This document shows, piece by piece, positions 1 through 5,721 of a stretch of DNA of 8,043 bases. The notes under the pieces are model-generated. The model was not told the origin of the DNA, made no database searches, and saw only the letters and a list, made by a program, of their open reading frames with translations. Each line of letters opens with the position of its first letter. The stretch's first letter is position 1. Source of the DNA: Chitinophagaceae bacterium (GTDB taxonomy: Bacteria; Bacteroidota; Bacteroidia; Chitinophagales; Chitinophagaceae); the NCBI GenBank assembly GCA_947447815.1, contig CANFLJ010000079.1:1-8043 (forward strand), written 5' to 3'. Both the position numbers and the translations under genes were made by a program.

Positions 1-69
1 AATTGCACCCACTTTTGCATTGCTAATCAACTAAATAAAAGTAGTAAAGCAGCCCCCTGATTTAAGGGA

Positions 70-100
70 TTGTGTAACAAAATTGAAAGTATGATTTTTG
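70..100 (+). promoter_or_regulatory. Possible Bacteroidota-type promoter in the left intergenic region
   Basis: A TTG at 70-72 is followed after 20 nt by GATTTTTG at 93-100, one mismatch from the TAnnTTTG -7 box of Bacteroidota. The ten bases TTTTGCATTG (96-105) also occur at 13-22, where the box-like CACTTTTG (10-17) likewise misses only the first base. A transcript from here would start near 104 and could end at the terminator at 345-370. The match is imperfect and no gene follows, so this is tentative. Confidence 0.25.
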
Positions 101-176
101 CATTGTCTTTATAAATATCCAATAGTTGACGAGTCACGAATGCATAGTAGTTATTAATAGCTATCTGATGTTTTAA

Positions 177-247
177 ATGGTCCCGTCTTTAATATCCAAT
201 ATCCAGAAAGACTTCGCTATTTTTTATGGTCCCGTCTTTAATATCCA
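177..247. repeat. 22-bp direct repeat, two copies 49 bp apart
   Basis: The same 22 bases occur exactly at 177-198 and 226-247, beginning ATGGTCCCGTC and ending AATATCCA. The first copy is followed by a second ATATCCAG (199-206), so the AATATCC word is doubled there and single in the second copy. Similarity does not extend further, apart from T/A-rich sequence before each copy. Because 49 is not a multiple of three, the two ATGs are in different frames: one opens a 46-codon frame (177-317), the other a 14-codon frame (226-270). Neither resembles a known protein. Only two copies are present, so this is not a CRISPR array; a dispersed intergenic repeat is possible. Confidence 0.7.
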
Positions 248-286
248 GTCCGATGTTTATCATCCTATGAAATGCTTCTATAAAGT

Positions 287-318
287 TCTATACTCTCTGA
301 TTTTTCAGAGAGTATAGA
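287..318. other. Perfect 14-bp stem-loop with TTTT loop, no U-tract
   Basis: Positions 287-300 (ending CTCTCTGA) pair without mismatch with 305-318 (starting TCAGAGAG) around a TTTT loop at 301-304. The downstream bases are GAAGCAAAATTT, so there is no U-tract on the plus strand and this does not look like an ordinary intrinsic terminator. It lies 27 nt before a genuine terminator-like hairpin. Possible roles are a protein-binding operator, a stabilising structure in an untranslated RNA or a processing site. Confidence 0.6.
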
Positions 319-344
319 GAAGCAAAATTTATTTTCAATCTTAT

Positions 345-370
345 ATCCCTTATTTAAGGGATTTTTTTTT
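345..370 (+). terminator. Intrinsic terminator
   Basis: ATCCCTTA (345-352) and TAAGGGAT (355-362) are perfectly complementary. Allowing a normal loop gives about 7 bp of stem, followed by nine Ts (362-370). It would end any plus-strand transcript arriving from the left, either from a gene before the window or from the weak promoter at 70-100. The right arm (352-363) is repeated at 60-71 without a full partner arm. Confidence 0.6.
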
Positions 371-464
371 CAATTAATATGAATGTTATTTGCAATTGAG
401 AATTCGGTGGAATGTATGAATCCTATTAATTTATATGTCAATGTTTTTCTTTTAGTGGTTGGAA

Positions 465-493
465 TTTGAATAAATATTAGTTAGAAAGATTTG
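465..493 (+). promoter_or_regulatory. Possible promoter of the two-component operon
   Basis: TTTG at 465-468 and AAGATTTG at 486-493 are 17 nt apart. The second element differs from TAnnTTTG only in its first base. Transcription would begin near 497-500, about 30 nt before the first start codon at 531. The rest of the gap after the terminator (371-464) shows nothing else recognisable. Confidence 0.25.
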
Positions 494-530
494 AAAAAGT
501 TCTATTTCATTAACTTAGCACAAAAAAAAG

Positions 531-1169
531 ATGATACCTGTAGGATTAATAGAAGATGAATCTAAGCTAAGAATGAATTTTGAAACTTATTTTAGTTTAG
601 ATAACGAAGTGGAATTAGTTTTTTCTTATGCAAGTATAGAACAGTTTCTTTCTAAACAAGATCAAATTAAGACGATTCCTTTCATTGTATTTGTAGATAT
701 TGGCTTACCTGGTATTTCAGGAATAGATGGGGTAGAAATTATTAGTAAATTTTATCCAGAGGCACATATCGTTATTTTAAGTGGGAATACAGATAATGAC
801 ATCATCTGGCGTTCCATTTCTAAAGGGGCTAATGGTTATTTACTAAAGCCGGTTTCATTTAAGGAAATTAAGAAACAAATAGAGATAGTGAAAAATGGGG
901 GTGCTTTAATATCTCCAGAAATTGCACAAGTACTCATAGGTAAAGTAAATAATATAGGGAAAGAGAAGCGGGAGAGCTATGAAAGTGAAAAGCTTACGAC
1001 AAGAGAAAATGAAGTAATGGATAAGCTGGTGAGTGGTTTTGCATACAAACAAATTGCCAATGTGCTAGGTATATCAGTTACAACAGTTAATGATCATATT
1101 AAAAATATTTATACTAAATTACAAGTGAATTCTAAAGCTGAATTAATCAGTAAAATCTTATCCGATTAG
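531..1169 (+). CDS. LuxR/NarL-family two-component response regulator
   Basis: A cytoplasmic DNA-binding response regulator of 212 residues, a normal length for the NarL/FixJ family. An N-terminal receiver domain (about 1-125) shows the acidic pair E8-D9, phosphoacceptor D56 in VDIGLPG, the switch Ser84 in LSGN and the invariant Lys106 in LLKP. A short linker leads to a LuxR-type helix-turn-helix (about 153-210) with LTTRENEVMDKL, then KQIANVLGIS and TVNDHIKNIYTKL, the standard recognition-helix layout. It is the first gene of a tight operon, 19 nt before a histidine kinase that is its likely phosphodonor. The ATG at 531 follows CAAAAAAAAG; an A-rich leader without Shine-Dalgarno site is usual in Bacteroidota. 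The family call is secure; its target genes cannot be read from this sequence. Confidence 0.93.
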   Translation: MIPVGLIEDESKLRMNFETYFSLDNEVELVFSYASIEQFLSKQDQIKTIPFIVFVDIGLPGISGIDGVEIISKFYPEAHIVILSGNTDNDIIWRSISKGANGYLLKPVSFKEIKKQIEIVKNGGALISPEIAQVLIGKVNNIGKEKRESYESEKLTTRENEVMDKLVSGFAYKQIANVLGISVTTVNDHIKNIYTKLQVNSKAELISKILSD

Positions 1170-1188
1170 AAAAATGATAAACTAATTA

Positions 1189-3114
1189 ATGAAAGACCAC
1201 CAGAGCCATATTGAAAAATCCATTCCTAGTCCACTGACAAACGATGCGGCTAAGCTAATATTTACGCTTAGCAACATACCTGTTGGCGTTTTATTGGAAT
1301 CCTTTGATAGAAAGGTGGAGTTCATTAACAATGAATTTTGTTTACTTTTCAATATTGCAATTCCTTCAGAAGAGATTGTTGGGTTGGATTGTATAGAAAC
1401 TGCAAAGGCTTCTGCATATCTATTCAAAGATGGATCATTGTTTGTTAATAGAATAAAGGAGATTATTTCCTTAGGGGAGCCGGTAGTAAAGGAAGAGCTT
1501 CTGTTGGAGGATGGAAGAATTTTCAGCAGAGACTATAAACCTTTTAAAGTAGATATTCATTCAAATACTAGAGGCCATCTCTGGATTTATAGTGACATTA
1601 CTAATCAACGAAATTTAGAGTTAGATAATCAGGAACAACAGTTTTTTTATCAAAAGGTGTTGAATAATATCCCTGCTGATATAGCTATTTTTGATAAAGA
1701 ACATAAATATGTTTTTGTAAATAAACTGGGCATTACTAATAATGTAATGAGAGATTGGCTGGTAGGTAAAGATGATTTTGATTATTTTCTTTCTAAAAAT
1801 AAAGGTTTTGAAAGAGCTATTTCCAGAAGAAACTATTTTGAACAAGCTTTAAATTCGCTACAGGTAGTTCAGTTTGAAGAAAAAGATATAAATAAAAAAG
1901 GACAGGAGGTTCATAATTTAAGGCATTACTATCCATATGTTAACCAAAATAAAGATGTAGAATTTGTAGTAGGTTATGGCGTAAACATTTCTAAAATAAG
2001 GCAGAATGAAAAGCTGTTGATCAGAAGTTTAGAGACCTATCAGAATTTGATACATAATCTGGACGAGGTAGTTTTTATTGTAGATAGAAATAATGTTTTA
2101 CAATATGTAAACCCCTTGTGGGAGAAAGTATTTAGTAAAACGTATTACGAAAGTGTAGGGAAGCCTATTCAATTATTTTTTTCTCCAGAAGTATATGCTT
2201 CTATTCAGTTGGATCTAGAGTTGATAAAACACGCTGAAAATGAGGATAGAATAAAAAGAGAGATAAAAATTGAACAAGAGGACGGCTCAGTAAAATATTA
2301 TAGTTATTATTTCAGTAAGTTTTATGGTATTTTAAAAGAAGAACTAATGATTTCCGGGTTTGTAATTGATATTACAGATCAGGTAAATGCCAGAGAAGAA
2401 TTATTGAAAGTGTTGCAGAAGGAAAGAATGTTGAGTGATATGAAAACGGTGTTTGTAAACATGGTTTCTCATGAACTTAGAACACCGCTTTCTGTTATTC
2501 AATCCAGTGCTGAAATTCTCGAATTGTTATATCAACAGGAAAATCCTTCTAAACTTACTTTAGAAAGCTACACAACAAAAATAGTGGATGAAGTAAACAA
2601 CCTTAAGGAATTGATGGATGAGTTGTTGTTGATTAGTAGAATAGAAACGGACAAACTGCACTTTAATGCACATGAAATAGATATTATTAGCTTTATTGAT
2701 GAAATCATAAATGCTAATTATAATCCATGGAAGGATGGTAGAAGTCTTATTCTTGAAGTAAGGGGTACTACTAAATCAATAAATGGAGATAGGTTTATGC
2801 TGAAACATATTATTAATAACATTCTGGATAATGCATTTAAGTATTCACCTAATCAGGAAGTGCCCATGTTGAGGTTGTTTTTTGGTCATGATAGCTGGAG
2901 TCTTGTTTGTAGAGATTATGGAATTGGAATACCCGAAGGTGAAATTAAAACGATTGGTAGTTCTTTCAAAAGAGGGAGTAATGCCAGTTTTATACCTGGT
3001 ACGGGCTTAGGATTAGTAGTTGTTAATTATTTTGTGGAAAAACATAAAGGGACTGTTCAGTATCAAAGTTCATTAGGAAAGGGTACTTTTGTAAAAATTT
3101 CGTTTCCTTATTGA
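1189..3114 (+). CDS. Soluble three-PAS sensor histidine kinase
   Basis: A 641-residue histidine kinase without signal peptide or membrane segment, so the signal is probably cytoplasmic or reaches it through a partner. Three PAS-like modules can be placed at about 22-140 (ending LWIYSDITNQRN), 150-272 (ending VVGYGVNISKIR) and 282-400 (ending SGFVIDITDQVN). A helical connector leads to a HisKA domain with the phosphorylated His428 in SHELRTPL. The HATPase domain shows the N box (INNILDNAFKYS, 542-553), G1 box (DYGIGIP, 576-582), SSFKRG at 591-596 and G2 box (GTGLGL, 604-609), so all catalytic motifs are intact. PAS ligands are not predictable here; no heme- or flavin-binding motif is evident. 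It lies between two receiver proteins with gaps of 19 and 18 nt, which argues for one operon and for phosphotransfer to one or both. Confidence 0.93.
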   Translation: MKDHQSHIEKSIPSPLTNDAAKLIFTLSNIPVGVLLESFDRKVEFINNEFCLLFNIAIPSEEIVGLDCIETAKASAYLFKDGSLFVNRIKEIISLGEPVVKEELLLEDGRIFSRDYKPFKVDIHSNTRGHLWIYSDITNQRNLELDNQEQQFFYQKVLNNIPADIAIFDKEHKYVFVNKLGITNNVMRDWLVGKDDFDYFLSKNKGFERAISRRNYFEQALNSLQVVQFEEKDINKKGQEVHNLRHYYPYVNQNKDVEFVVGYGVNISKIRQNEKLLIRSLETYQNLIHNLDEVVFIVDRNNVLQYVNPLWEKVFSKTYYESVGKPIQLFFSPEVYASIQLDLELIKHAENEDRIKREIKIEQEDGSVKYYSYYFSKFYGILKEELMISGFVIDITDQVNAREELLKVLQKERMLSDMKTVFVNMVSHELRTPLSVIQSSAEILELLYQQENPSKLTLESYTTKIVDEVNNLKELMDELLLISRIETDKLHFNAHEIDIISFIDEIINANYNPWKDGRSLILEVRGTTKSINGDRFMLKHIINNILDNAFKYSPNQEVPMLRLFFGHDSWSLVCRDYGIGIPEGEIKTIGSSFKRGSNASFIPGTGLGLVVVNYFVEKHKGTVQYQSSLGKGTFVKISFPY

Positions 3115-3132
3115 GTAACATAAATAATTATA

Positions 3133-3507
3133 ATGACAGAGATTTTAGTAATTGAAGATGAATTATTCTTAAGACAGAATATTAAAACTATTCTGGAAAT
3201 TAAAGGATATATCTGTCACGAAGCTTCACATGGTGGCGAGGGAATAGACTTATTGAGTAAAATTCAGCCTGATTTAATTTTGTGTGATGTAATGATGCCT
3301 GGAGTAGATGGGTTTGGTGTATTAGAACACGTTAAAACGAATGATCAATTAAAAAAGATCCCCTTTATATTTCTTACAGCCCGTGCAGACGCTCAGGATA
3401 AAGAAAGGGCATATGGTATGGACGTTACTAATTACATTACTAAGCCATTTACTATCAATGAACTTATAAATGCTATTGAATCTGGCCTGTCAAAAGAATC
3501 ATTTTAG
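3133..3507 (+). CDS. Single-domain (CheY-like) response regulator
   Basis: A stand-alone receiver domain of 124 residues. Visible are the acidic pair E8-D9, phosphoacceptor D52 in LILCDVMMPG, Thr82 in FLTARAD and Lys104 in ITKPF, so phosphorylation chemistry should be intact. There is no output domain; the protein ends about ten residues after the last receiver helix, so it is naturally short and not truncated. It starts 18 nt after the kinase stop codon and is the last gene of the operon. Known roles for such proteins are phosphate sink, phosphorelay intermediate or regulator by protein contact; which applies here cannot be told. No convincing intrinsic terminator follows before the tRNA promoter. 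Confidence 0.92.
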   Translation: MTEILVIEDELFLRQNIKTILEIKGYICHEASHGGEGIDLLSKIQPDLILCDVMMPGVDGFGVLEHVKTNDQLKKIPFIFLTARADAQDKERAYGMDVTNYITKPFTINELINAIESGLSKESF

Positions 3508-3547
3508 GTTGTTTTGAAAAAAAATATTCAAAAAAGTAAATAAAAAT

Positions 3548-3577
3548 TTTGTGGAGAAAAAATGAACCCTATTTTTG
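3548..3577 (+). promoter_or_regulatory. Strong Bacteroidota-type promoter of the tRNA genes
   Basis: TTTG at 3548-3551 and a perfect TAnnTTTG box (TATTTTTG, 3570-3577) are separated by 18 nt, very close to the sigma-ABfr consensus. Transcription would begin near 3581-3584, leaving a leader of about 30 nt to be trimmed from tRNA-Gly at 3614. This is the clearest promoter of the window. Confidence 0.7.
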
Positions 3578-3613
3578 CACTCCGAAACAACGAAAAAGAT
3601 CTTAAATAAAAAT

Positions 3614-3689
<76 letters not shown>

Positions 3690-3694
3690 AAAAG

Positions 3695-3720
3695 AATCCC
3701 GCTTCTTGCGGGATTTTTTT
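3695..3720 (+). terminator. Intrinsic terminator between the two tRNA genes
   Basis: AATCCCGC (3695-3702) pairs perfectly with GCGGGATT (3708-3715) around a TTCTT loop, with seven Ts at 3714-3720. It is a textbook rho-independent terminator, yet the next tRNA gene starts only 7 nt later. tRNA-Leu must therefore depend on read-through or on a promoter hidden in this segment; no TAnnTTTG box was seen there. Confidence 0.85.
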
Positions 3721-3726
3721 AAGGCC

Positions 3727-3812
3727 GCCCTGGTGGTGGAACTGGTAGACACGCAGGACTTAAAATCCTGTTCGCCGCAACGCGAGTGCGGGTTCAAGTC
3801 CCGCCTGGGGCA
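3727..3812 (+). tRNA. trnL(uaa): tRNA-Leu (UAA)
   Basis: A class II tRNA with a long variable arm. The acceptor stem GCCCTGG (3727-3733) pairs with CTGGGGC (3805-3811) through two G-U wobbles. The anticodon stem CAGGA/TCCTG encloses CTTAAAA with anticodon TAA at 3761-3763, reading UUA. The variable-arm stem is TCGC/GCGA (3772-3775 with 3782-3785). The T stem GCGGG/CCCGC encloses TTCAAGT. The discriminator is A (3812). The following bases are CTC, so the CCA end must be added enzymatically, unlike in the neighbouring tRNA-Gly. Confidence 0.96.
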
Positions 3813-3819
3813 CTCGGAA

Positions 3820-3850
3820 AAAGAGTCATCATTTATGATGGCTCTTTTTT
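3820..3850 (+). terminator. Intrinsic terminator after tRNA-Leu
   Basis: GAGTCATCA (3823-3831) pairs with TGATGGCTC (3836-3844) around a TTTA loop, with one T-G wobble. The stem is extended by A-T pairs and followed by six Ts (3845-3850). It ends the tRNA transcript. Confidence 0.85.
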
Positions 3851-3947
3851 ATTTCTACTAATTTATTATTCCAACAGATTAATTCCCGCATATTATAAAG
3901 AAACTATTGTTGGATTGATTAACTTTTTCAAGAACAATCTGGGAAAT

Positions 3948-3975
3948 AAAAAAGCCGCAAAGTATGATGCGGCTT
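3948..3975 (-). terminator. Intrinsic terminator on the minus strand
   Basis: AAGCCGCA (3952-3959) and TGCGGCTT (3968-3975) form an 8-bp GC-rich stem with an 8-nt loop. On the minus strand it runs into six Us (complement of 3948-3953). On the plus strand no T-tract follows. Ferredoxin transcripts should already stop at 4209-4250, so a second terminator here points to a separate minus-strand transcript or to a backup. Confidence 0.6.
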
Positions 3976-3980
3976 ATCAT

Positions 3981-4003
3981 GACGGGAAATATCACCCGTT
4001 TTT
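3981..4003 (+). terminator. Weak plus-strand terminator-like hairpin
   Basis: ACGGG (3982-3986) pairs with CCCGT (3995-3999), plus a G-T pair outside, around an 8-nt loop, and is followed by a run of five Ts (3999-4003). It could catch transcripts that escape the tRNA-Leu terminator. It may equally be an internal hairpin of the minus-strand RNA proposed here. Confidence 0.35.
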
Positions 4004-4102
4004 ACTCGATGTTACCAATTGCAGTAACATTTAATTGCACTGCTAATATACTTCGCAGAATTTGTATCTGCAAGCTTTTTTAATAATAAATTTTTTTGAC
4101 TT

Positions 4103-4110
4103 CAAATTTA
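4103..4110 (-). promoter_or_regulatory. -7 box on the minus strand, before the candidate small RNA
   Basis: On the minus strand the bases read TAAATTTG, a perfect TAnnTTTG match. No TTTG or TTG lies at the expected distance upstream (the site reads about TCTT), so the -33 half is poor. The area is AT-rich, which raises the chance of a coincidental match. Confidence 0.3.
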
Positions 4111-4208
4111 GATTCAAATACCTTTTAATAAGATCAGTAAAGAAATTCATTCAGCTAATTCAGATGGATATTAGACATGAAAATGAATTGGCTTTAAGGT
4201 TGACCCAT

Positions 4209-4250
4209 AAAAAAACGCATGCTGACTAAATATTTAGTCAGCATGCGTTT
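4209..4250 (-). terminator. Ferredoxin terminator, 38-bp perfect palindrome
   Basis: Positions 4213-4250 read identically on both strands, with a central ATAT and arms containing GCATGCTGACTAA. This gives a stem of about 17 bp with a minimal loop. On the minus strand the stem is followed by seven Us (complement of 4209-4215), so it terminates the ferredoxin transcript 56 nt after its stop codon. On the plus strand only three Ts and then CAAAAG follow, so plus-strand termination would be weak. Confidence 0.85.
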
Positions 4251-4305
4251 CAAAAGTTTCTGGCATTTGCGATTTAGGCAAATAGCAATCTTCAGAATAG
4301 TTTGA

Positions 4306-4653
4306 TTAGATGTGAAGAGCTGCTTTTTTGCCCATCAACTCATCTACAGTTTCTACGTATGCTTCATCAGCAACACAGCAGTCAACAGGACAAACTGAAG
4401 CACATTGAGGCTCATCATGAAAACCTTGACATTCTGTACATTTTGTAGGTACAATAAAGTAAGTATCTACACCAACTGGAGCTTGTTTAGCATCAGCATC
4501 TACCACTGAGCCATCCAATAAAGTGTACGCACCTTTTACGGTAGTACCATCAGCAATTGCCCACTCTACACCACCTTCATAGATAGCATTGTTTGGACAC
4601 TCGGGCTCGCAAGCTCCGCAATTAATACATTCTTCTGTGATTTTAATAGCCAT
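4306..4653 (-). CDS. 2[4Fe-4S] dicluster ferredoxin
   Basis: A small soluble electron carrier of 115 residues that should bind two [4Fe-4S] clusters. The first motif is CINCGACEPECP (C9, C12, C15, C19). The second is C72-x2-C75-x8-C84-x3-C88-P, the widened spacing of Allochromatium-type ferredoxins; C92 and C93 follow. Residues 26-70 form a long linker between the clusters, with no cysteine. The start MAIKITEECINCG at 4653 is chosen over an in-frame ATG at 4704, because the extra 17 residues resemble no ferredoxin and would cross the promoter region and reach into the spacer before the opposite gene. Redox partners are unknown. It is transcribed divergently from the acyl-CoA reductase gene, 58 bp away. 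Confidence 0.93.
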   Translation of the reverse strand: MAIKITEECINCGACEPECPNNAIYEGGVEWAIADGTTVKGAYTLLDGSVVDADAKQAPVGVDTYFIVPTKCTECQGFHDEPQCASVCPVDCCVADEAYVETVDELMGKKAALHI

Positions 4654-4659
4654 ATGTGT

Positions 4660-4667
4660 TATTTTTG
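4660..4667 (+). promoter_or_regulatory. -7 box of the acyl-CoA reductase promoter
   Basis: TATTTTTG is a perfect TAnnTTTG box on the plus strand. It is 44 nt before the ATG at 4712, which would give a leader of about 40 nt. The expected -33 position falls inside the ferredoxin coding sequence and is not a clear TTTG. The box points toward the oppositely oriented ferredoxin box at 4683-4690. Confidence 0.45.
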
Positions 4668-4682
4668 ATTTTTGTACGAAGG

Positions 4683-4690
4683 CAAATGTA
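4683..4690 (-). promoter_or_regulatory. -7 box of the ferredoxin promoter
   Basis: On the minus strand the bases read TACATTTG, a perfect TAnnTTTG box 29 nt before the ferredoxin ATG. Transcription would start near 4676-4679 with a leader of about 24 nt. The upstream -33 region is a run of Ts on the minus strand (complement of 4705-4712), a partial match to TTTG, and it overlaps the first codon of the reductase gene. Confidence 0.45.
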
Positions 4691-4711
4691 AAAGGAAAAA
4701 ACATATAAAAA

Positions 4712-5713
4712 ATGGATTTACGTCATAGAATTGAACTGATTTACAAATTAAAAGACTATCTAAAACATGACGAAAGTCATTGGAATTCTCAGAAAGAACG
4801 TGCAAGCCTTATAAACGCTTGGTTTATTCCTGAGTTTATTGACCAGTCTGTAAAGAATATTTGTGAAAATTTTCTAGAAGAAAACAAGTTTACCGAGTGG
4901 ATAAGTGCCTATCAGGTTCCATCAACCGTTGAAAAACCTAAAAGGGTAGGTATTGTGATGGCTGGAAATATACCCTTAGTTGGGTTTCATGATATGCTTT
5001 CGGTATTTATCAGTGGTAATATATCTGTTATCAAACTTTCCTCGAAAGATGAATTGCTGATTAAGCATATTGTTGAAAAGCTGACTGAATTTAACCCCGA
5101 GGCTGCCACTTATTTTGAATTTCAGGAAGTACTAAAAGATTGTGCTGTTTTTATTGCCACAGGCAGTAATAATAGTAGCCGATATTTTGAATATTATTTT
5201 AGCAAGTATCCTCATATTATCCGCAAGAACAGAACTTCGGTAGCTATATTGGATGGAAGCGAAACTGCAGCAGAACTGGAATTGCTGGCAGATGATATTC
5301 AAATGTATTTTGGATTGGGCTGCAGAAATGTAACTAAGTTATTTGTGCCTGAAGGATACGATTTTATTCCAGTGTTTAATGCATTGAAGAAGTATGAATA
5401 TCTGATGGACTATCACAAATACAGAAATAATTTCGACTATCATCTTGCTTTATTGATTATGAATAGCAAGTATTACATGAACAATGATTCTATCATTCTT
5501 ACCGAAAATGCCTCAGTATTTTCACCCGTAAGTCAGGTACATTATTCATTTTACGAGCATAAGCAAAACCTGATTGACTCTTTGAAAGGTAATGAAGAAA
5601 TACAGTGTATAGTAGGGAAGGGGTTTGTGCCTTTTGGCGAAGCGCAGAAACCAACTTTGTTTCAATATGCAGATGGAGTAGATACGCTGGAATTTCTAAC
5701 GAATCTACAATAG
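4712..5713 (+). CDS. LuxC-like acyl-CoA reductase
   Basis: A protein of 333 residues resembling the LuxC-type acyl-CoA reductase family, whose members reduce activated fatty acyl groups to aldehydes with NAD(P)H. Supporting features are VGIVMAGNIPLVGFHD (79-94) leading into an aldehyde-dehydrogenase-like nucleotide fold, IATGSNNSSRYFEYYF (148-163), and YFGLGCRNVTKLFVPEGYD (199-217), where Cys204 is the likely acyl-thioester nucleophile. It is shorter than luminescence LuxC (over 450 residues), as is usual for Bacteroidota members. No luxD, luxE or luciferase genes are nearby, so luminescence is not implied and the true substrate is unknown. It has no signal peptide or membrane segment. It is divergent from the ferredoxin gene and is followed by a weak terminator. 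Confidence 0.82.
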   Translation: MDLRHRIELIYKLKDYLKHDESHWNSQKERASLINAWFIPEFIDQSVKNICENFLEENKFTEWISAYQVPSTVEKPKRVGIVMAGNIPLVGFHDMLSVFISGNISVIKLSSKDELLIKHIVEKLTEFNPEAATYFEFQEVLKDCAVFIATGSNNSSRYFEYYFSKYPHIIRKNRTSVAILDGSETAAELELLADDIQMYFGLGCRNVTKLFVPEGYDFIPVFNALKKYEYLMDYHKYRNNFDYHLALLIMNSKYYMNNDSIILTENASVFSPVSQVHYSFYEHKQNLIDSLKGNEEIQCIVGKGFVPFGEAQKPTLFQYADGVDTLEFLTNLQ

Positions 5714-5721
5714 TTTCATTT

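Larger units (their letters stand above)
3946..4098 (-). ncRNA. Candidate structured small RNA (unrecognised)
   Basis: This stretch has no plausible reading frame but carries, in minus-strand order: a TAnnTTTG box just upstream (4110-4103), a bulged hairpin at 4075-4050 (GCAGA/TCTGC core), a 7-bp hairpin at 4030-4009 (ATGTTAC/GTAACAT), a 5-bp hairpin at 3999-3982 (ACGGG/CCCGT), and an 8-bp GC-rich terminator hairpin at 3975-3952 with a U-tract. Transcription from about 4098 would give an RNA of some 150 nt. It does not look like 6S RNA, SRP RNA, tmRNA or RNase P RNA. The hairpins would also form in plus-strand RNA, and 3999-4003 is a short T run on that strand, so orientation is inferred from the promoter box and the longer U-tract. 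The rest of the gene-less stretch (3851-3945 and 4111-4208) shows nothing recognisable. Confidence 0.33.

Noticed and set aside
1..60. Open frame entering from the left edge and stopping at 58-60
   Set aside because: Only 19 codons are visible, with no recognisable protein ending and with promoter-like sequence inside it.
177..247. CRISPR array
   Set aside because: Only two repeat copies, no further spacers and no cas genes.
177..317. 46-codon small ORF starting in the first repeat copy
   Set aside because: No similarity to a known peptide, no supporting upstream signal, and its end lies in a stem-loop. Kept only as part of the repeat finding.
3786..4034. 82-codon plus-strand frame
   Set aside because: It begins inside tRNA-Leu and reads through its terminator and several hairpins; no protein-like features.
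4263..4286. Hairpin ATTTGC/GCAAAT between the ferredoxin stop and its terminator
   Set aside because: Only about 6-8 bp with a bulge and no U-tract; common by chance in this composition.
3812..4305. Integrated element attached at the tRNA-Leu 3' end
   Set aside because: No copy of the tRNA 3' end downstream in the window and no integrase gene; the downstream genes look like ordinary core genes.
4654..4704. Upstream start for the ferredoxin (17 extra residues)
   Set aside because: The extension is unlike ferredoxin N-termini and covers the predicted promoter; MAIKITEECINCG is the expected start.
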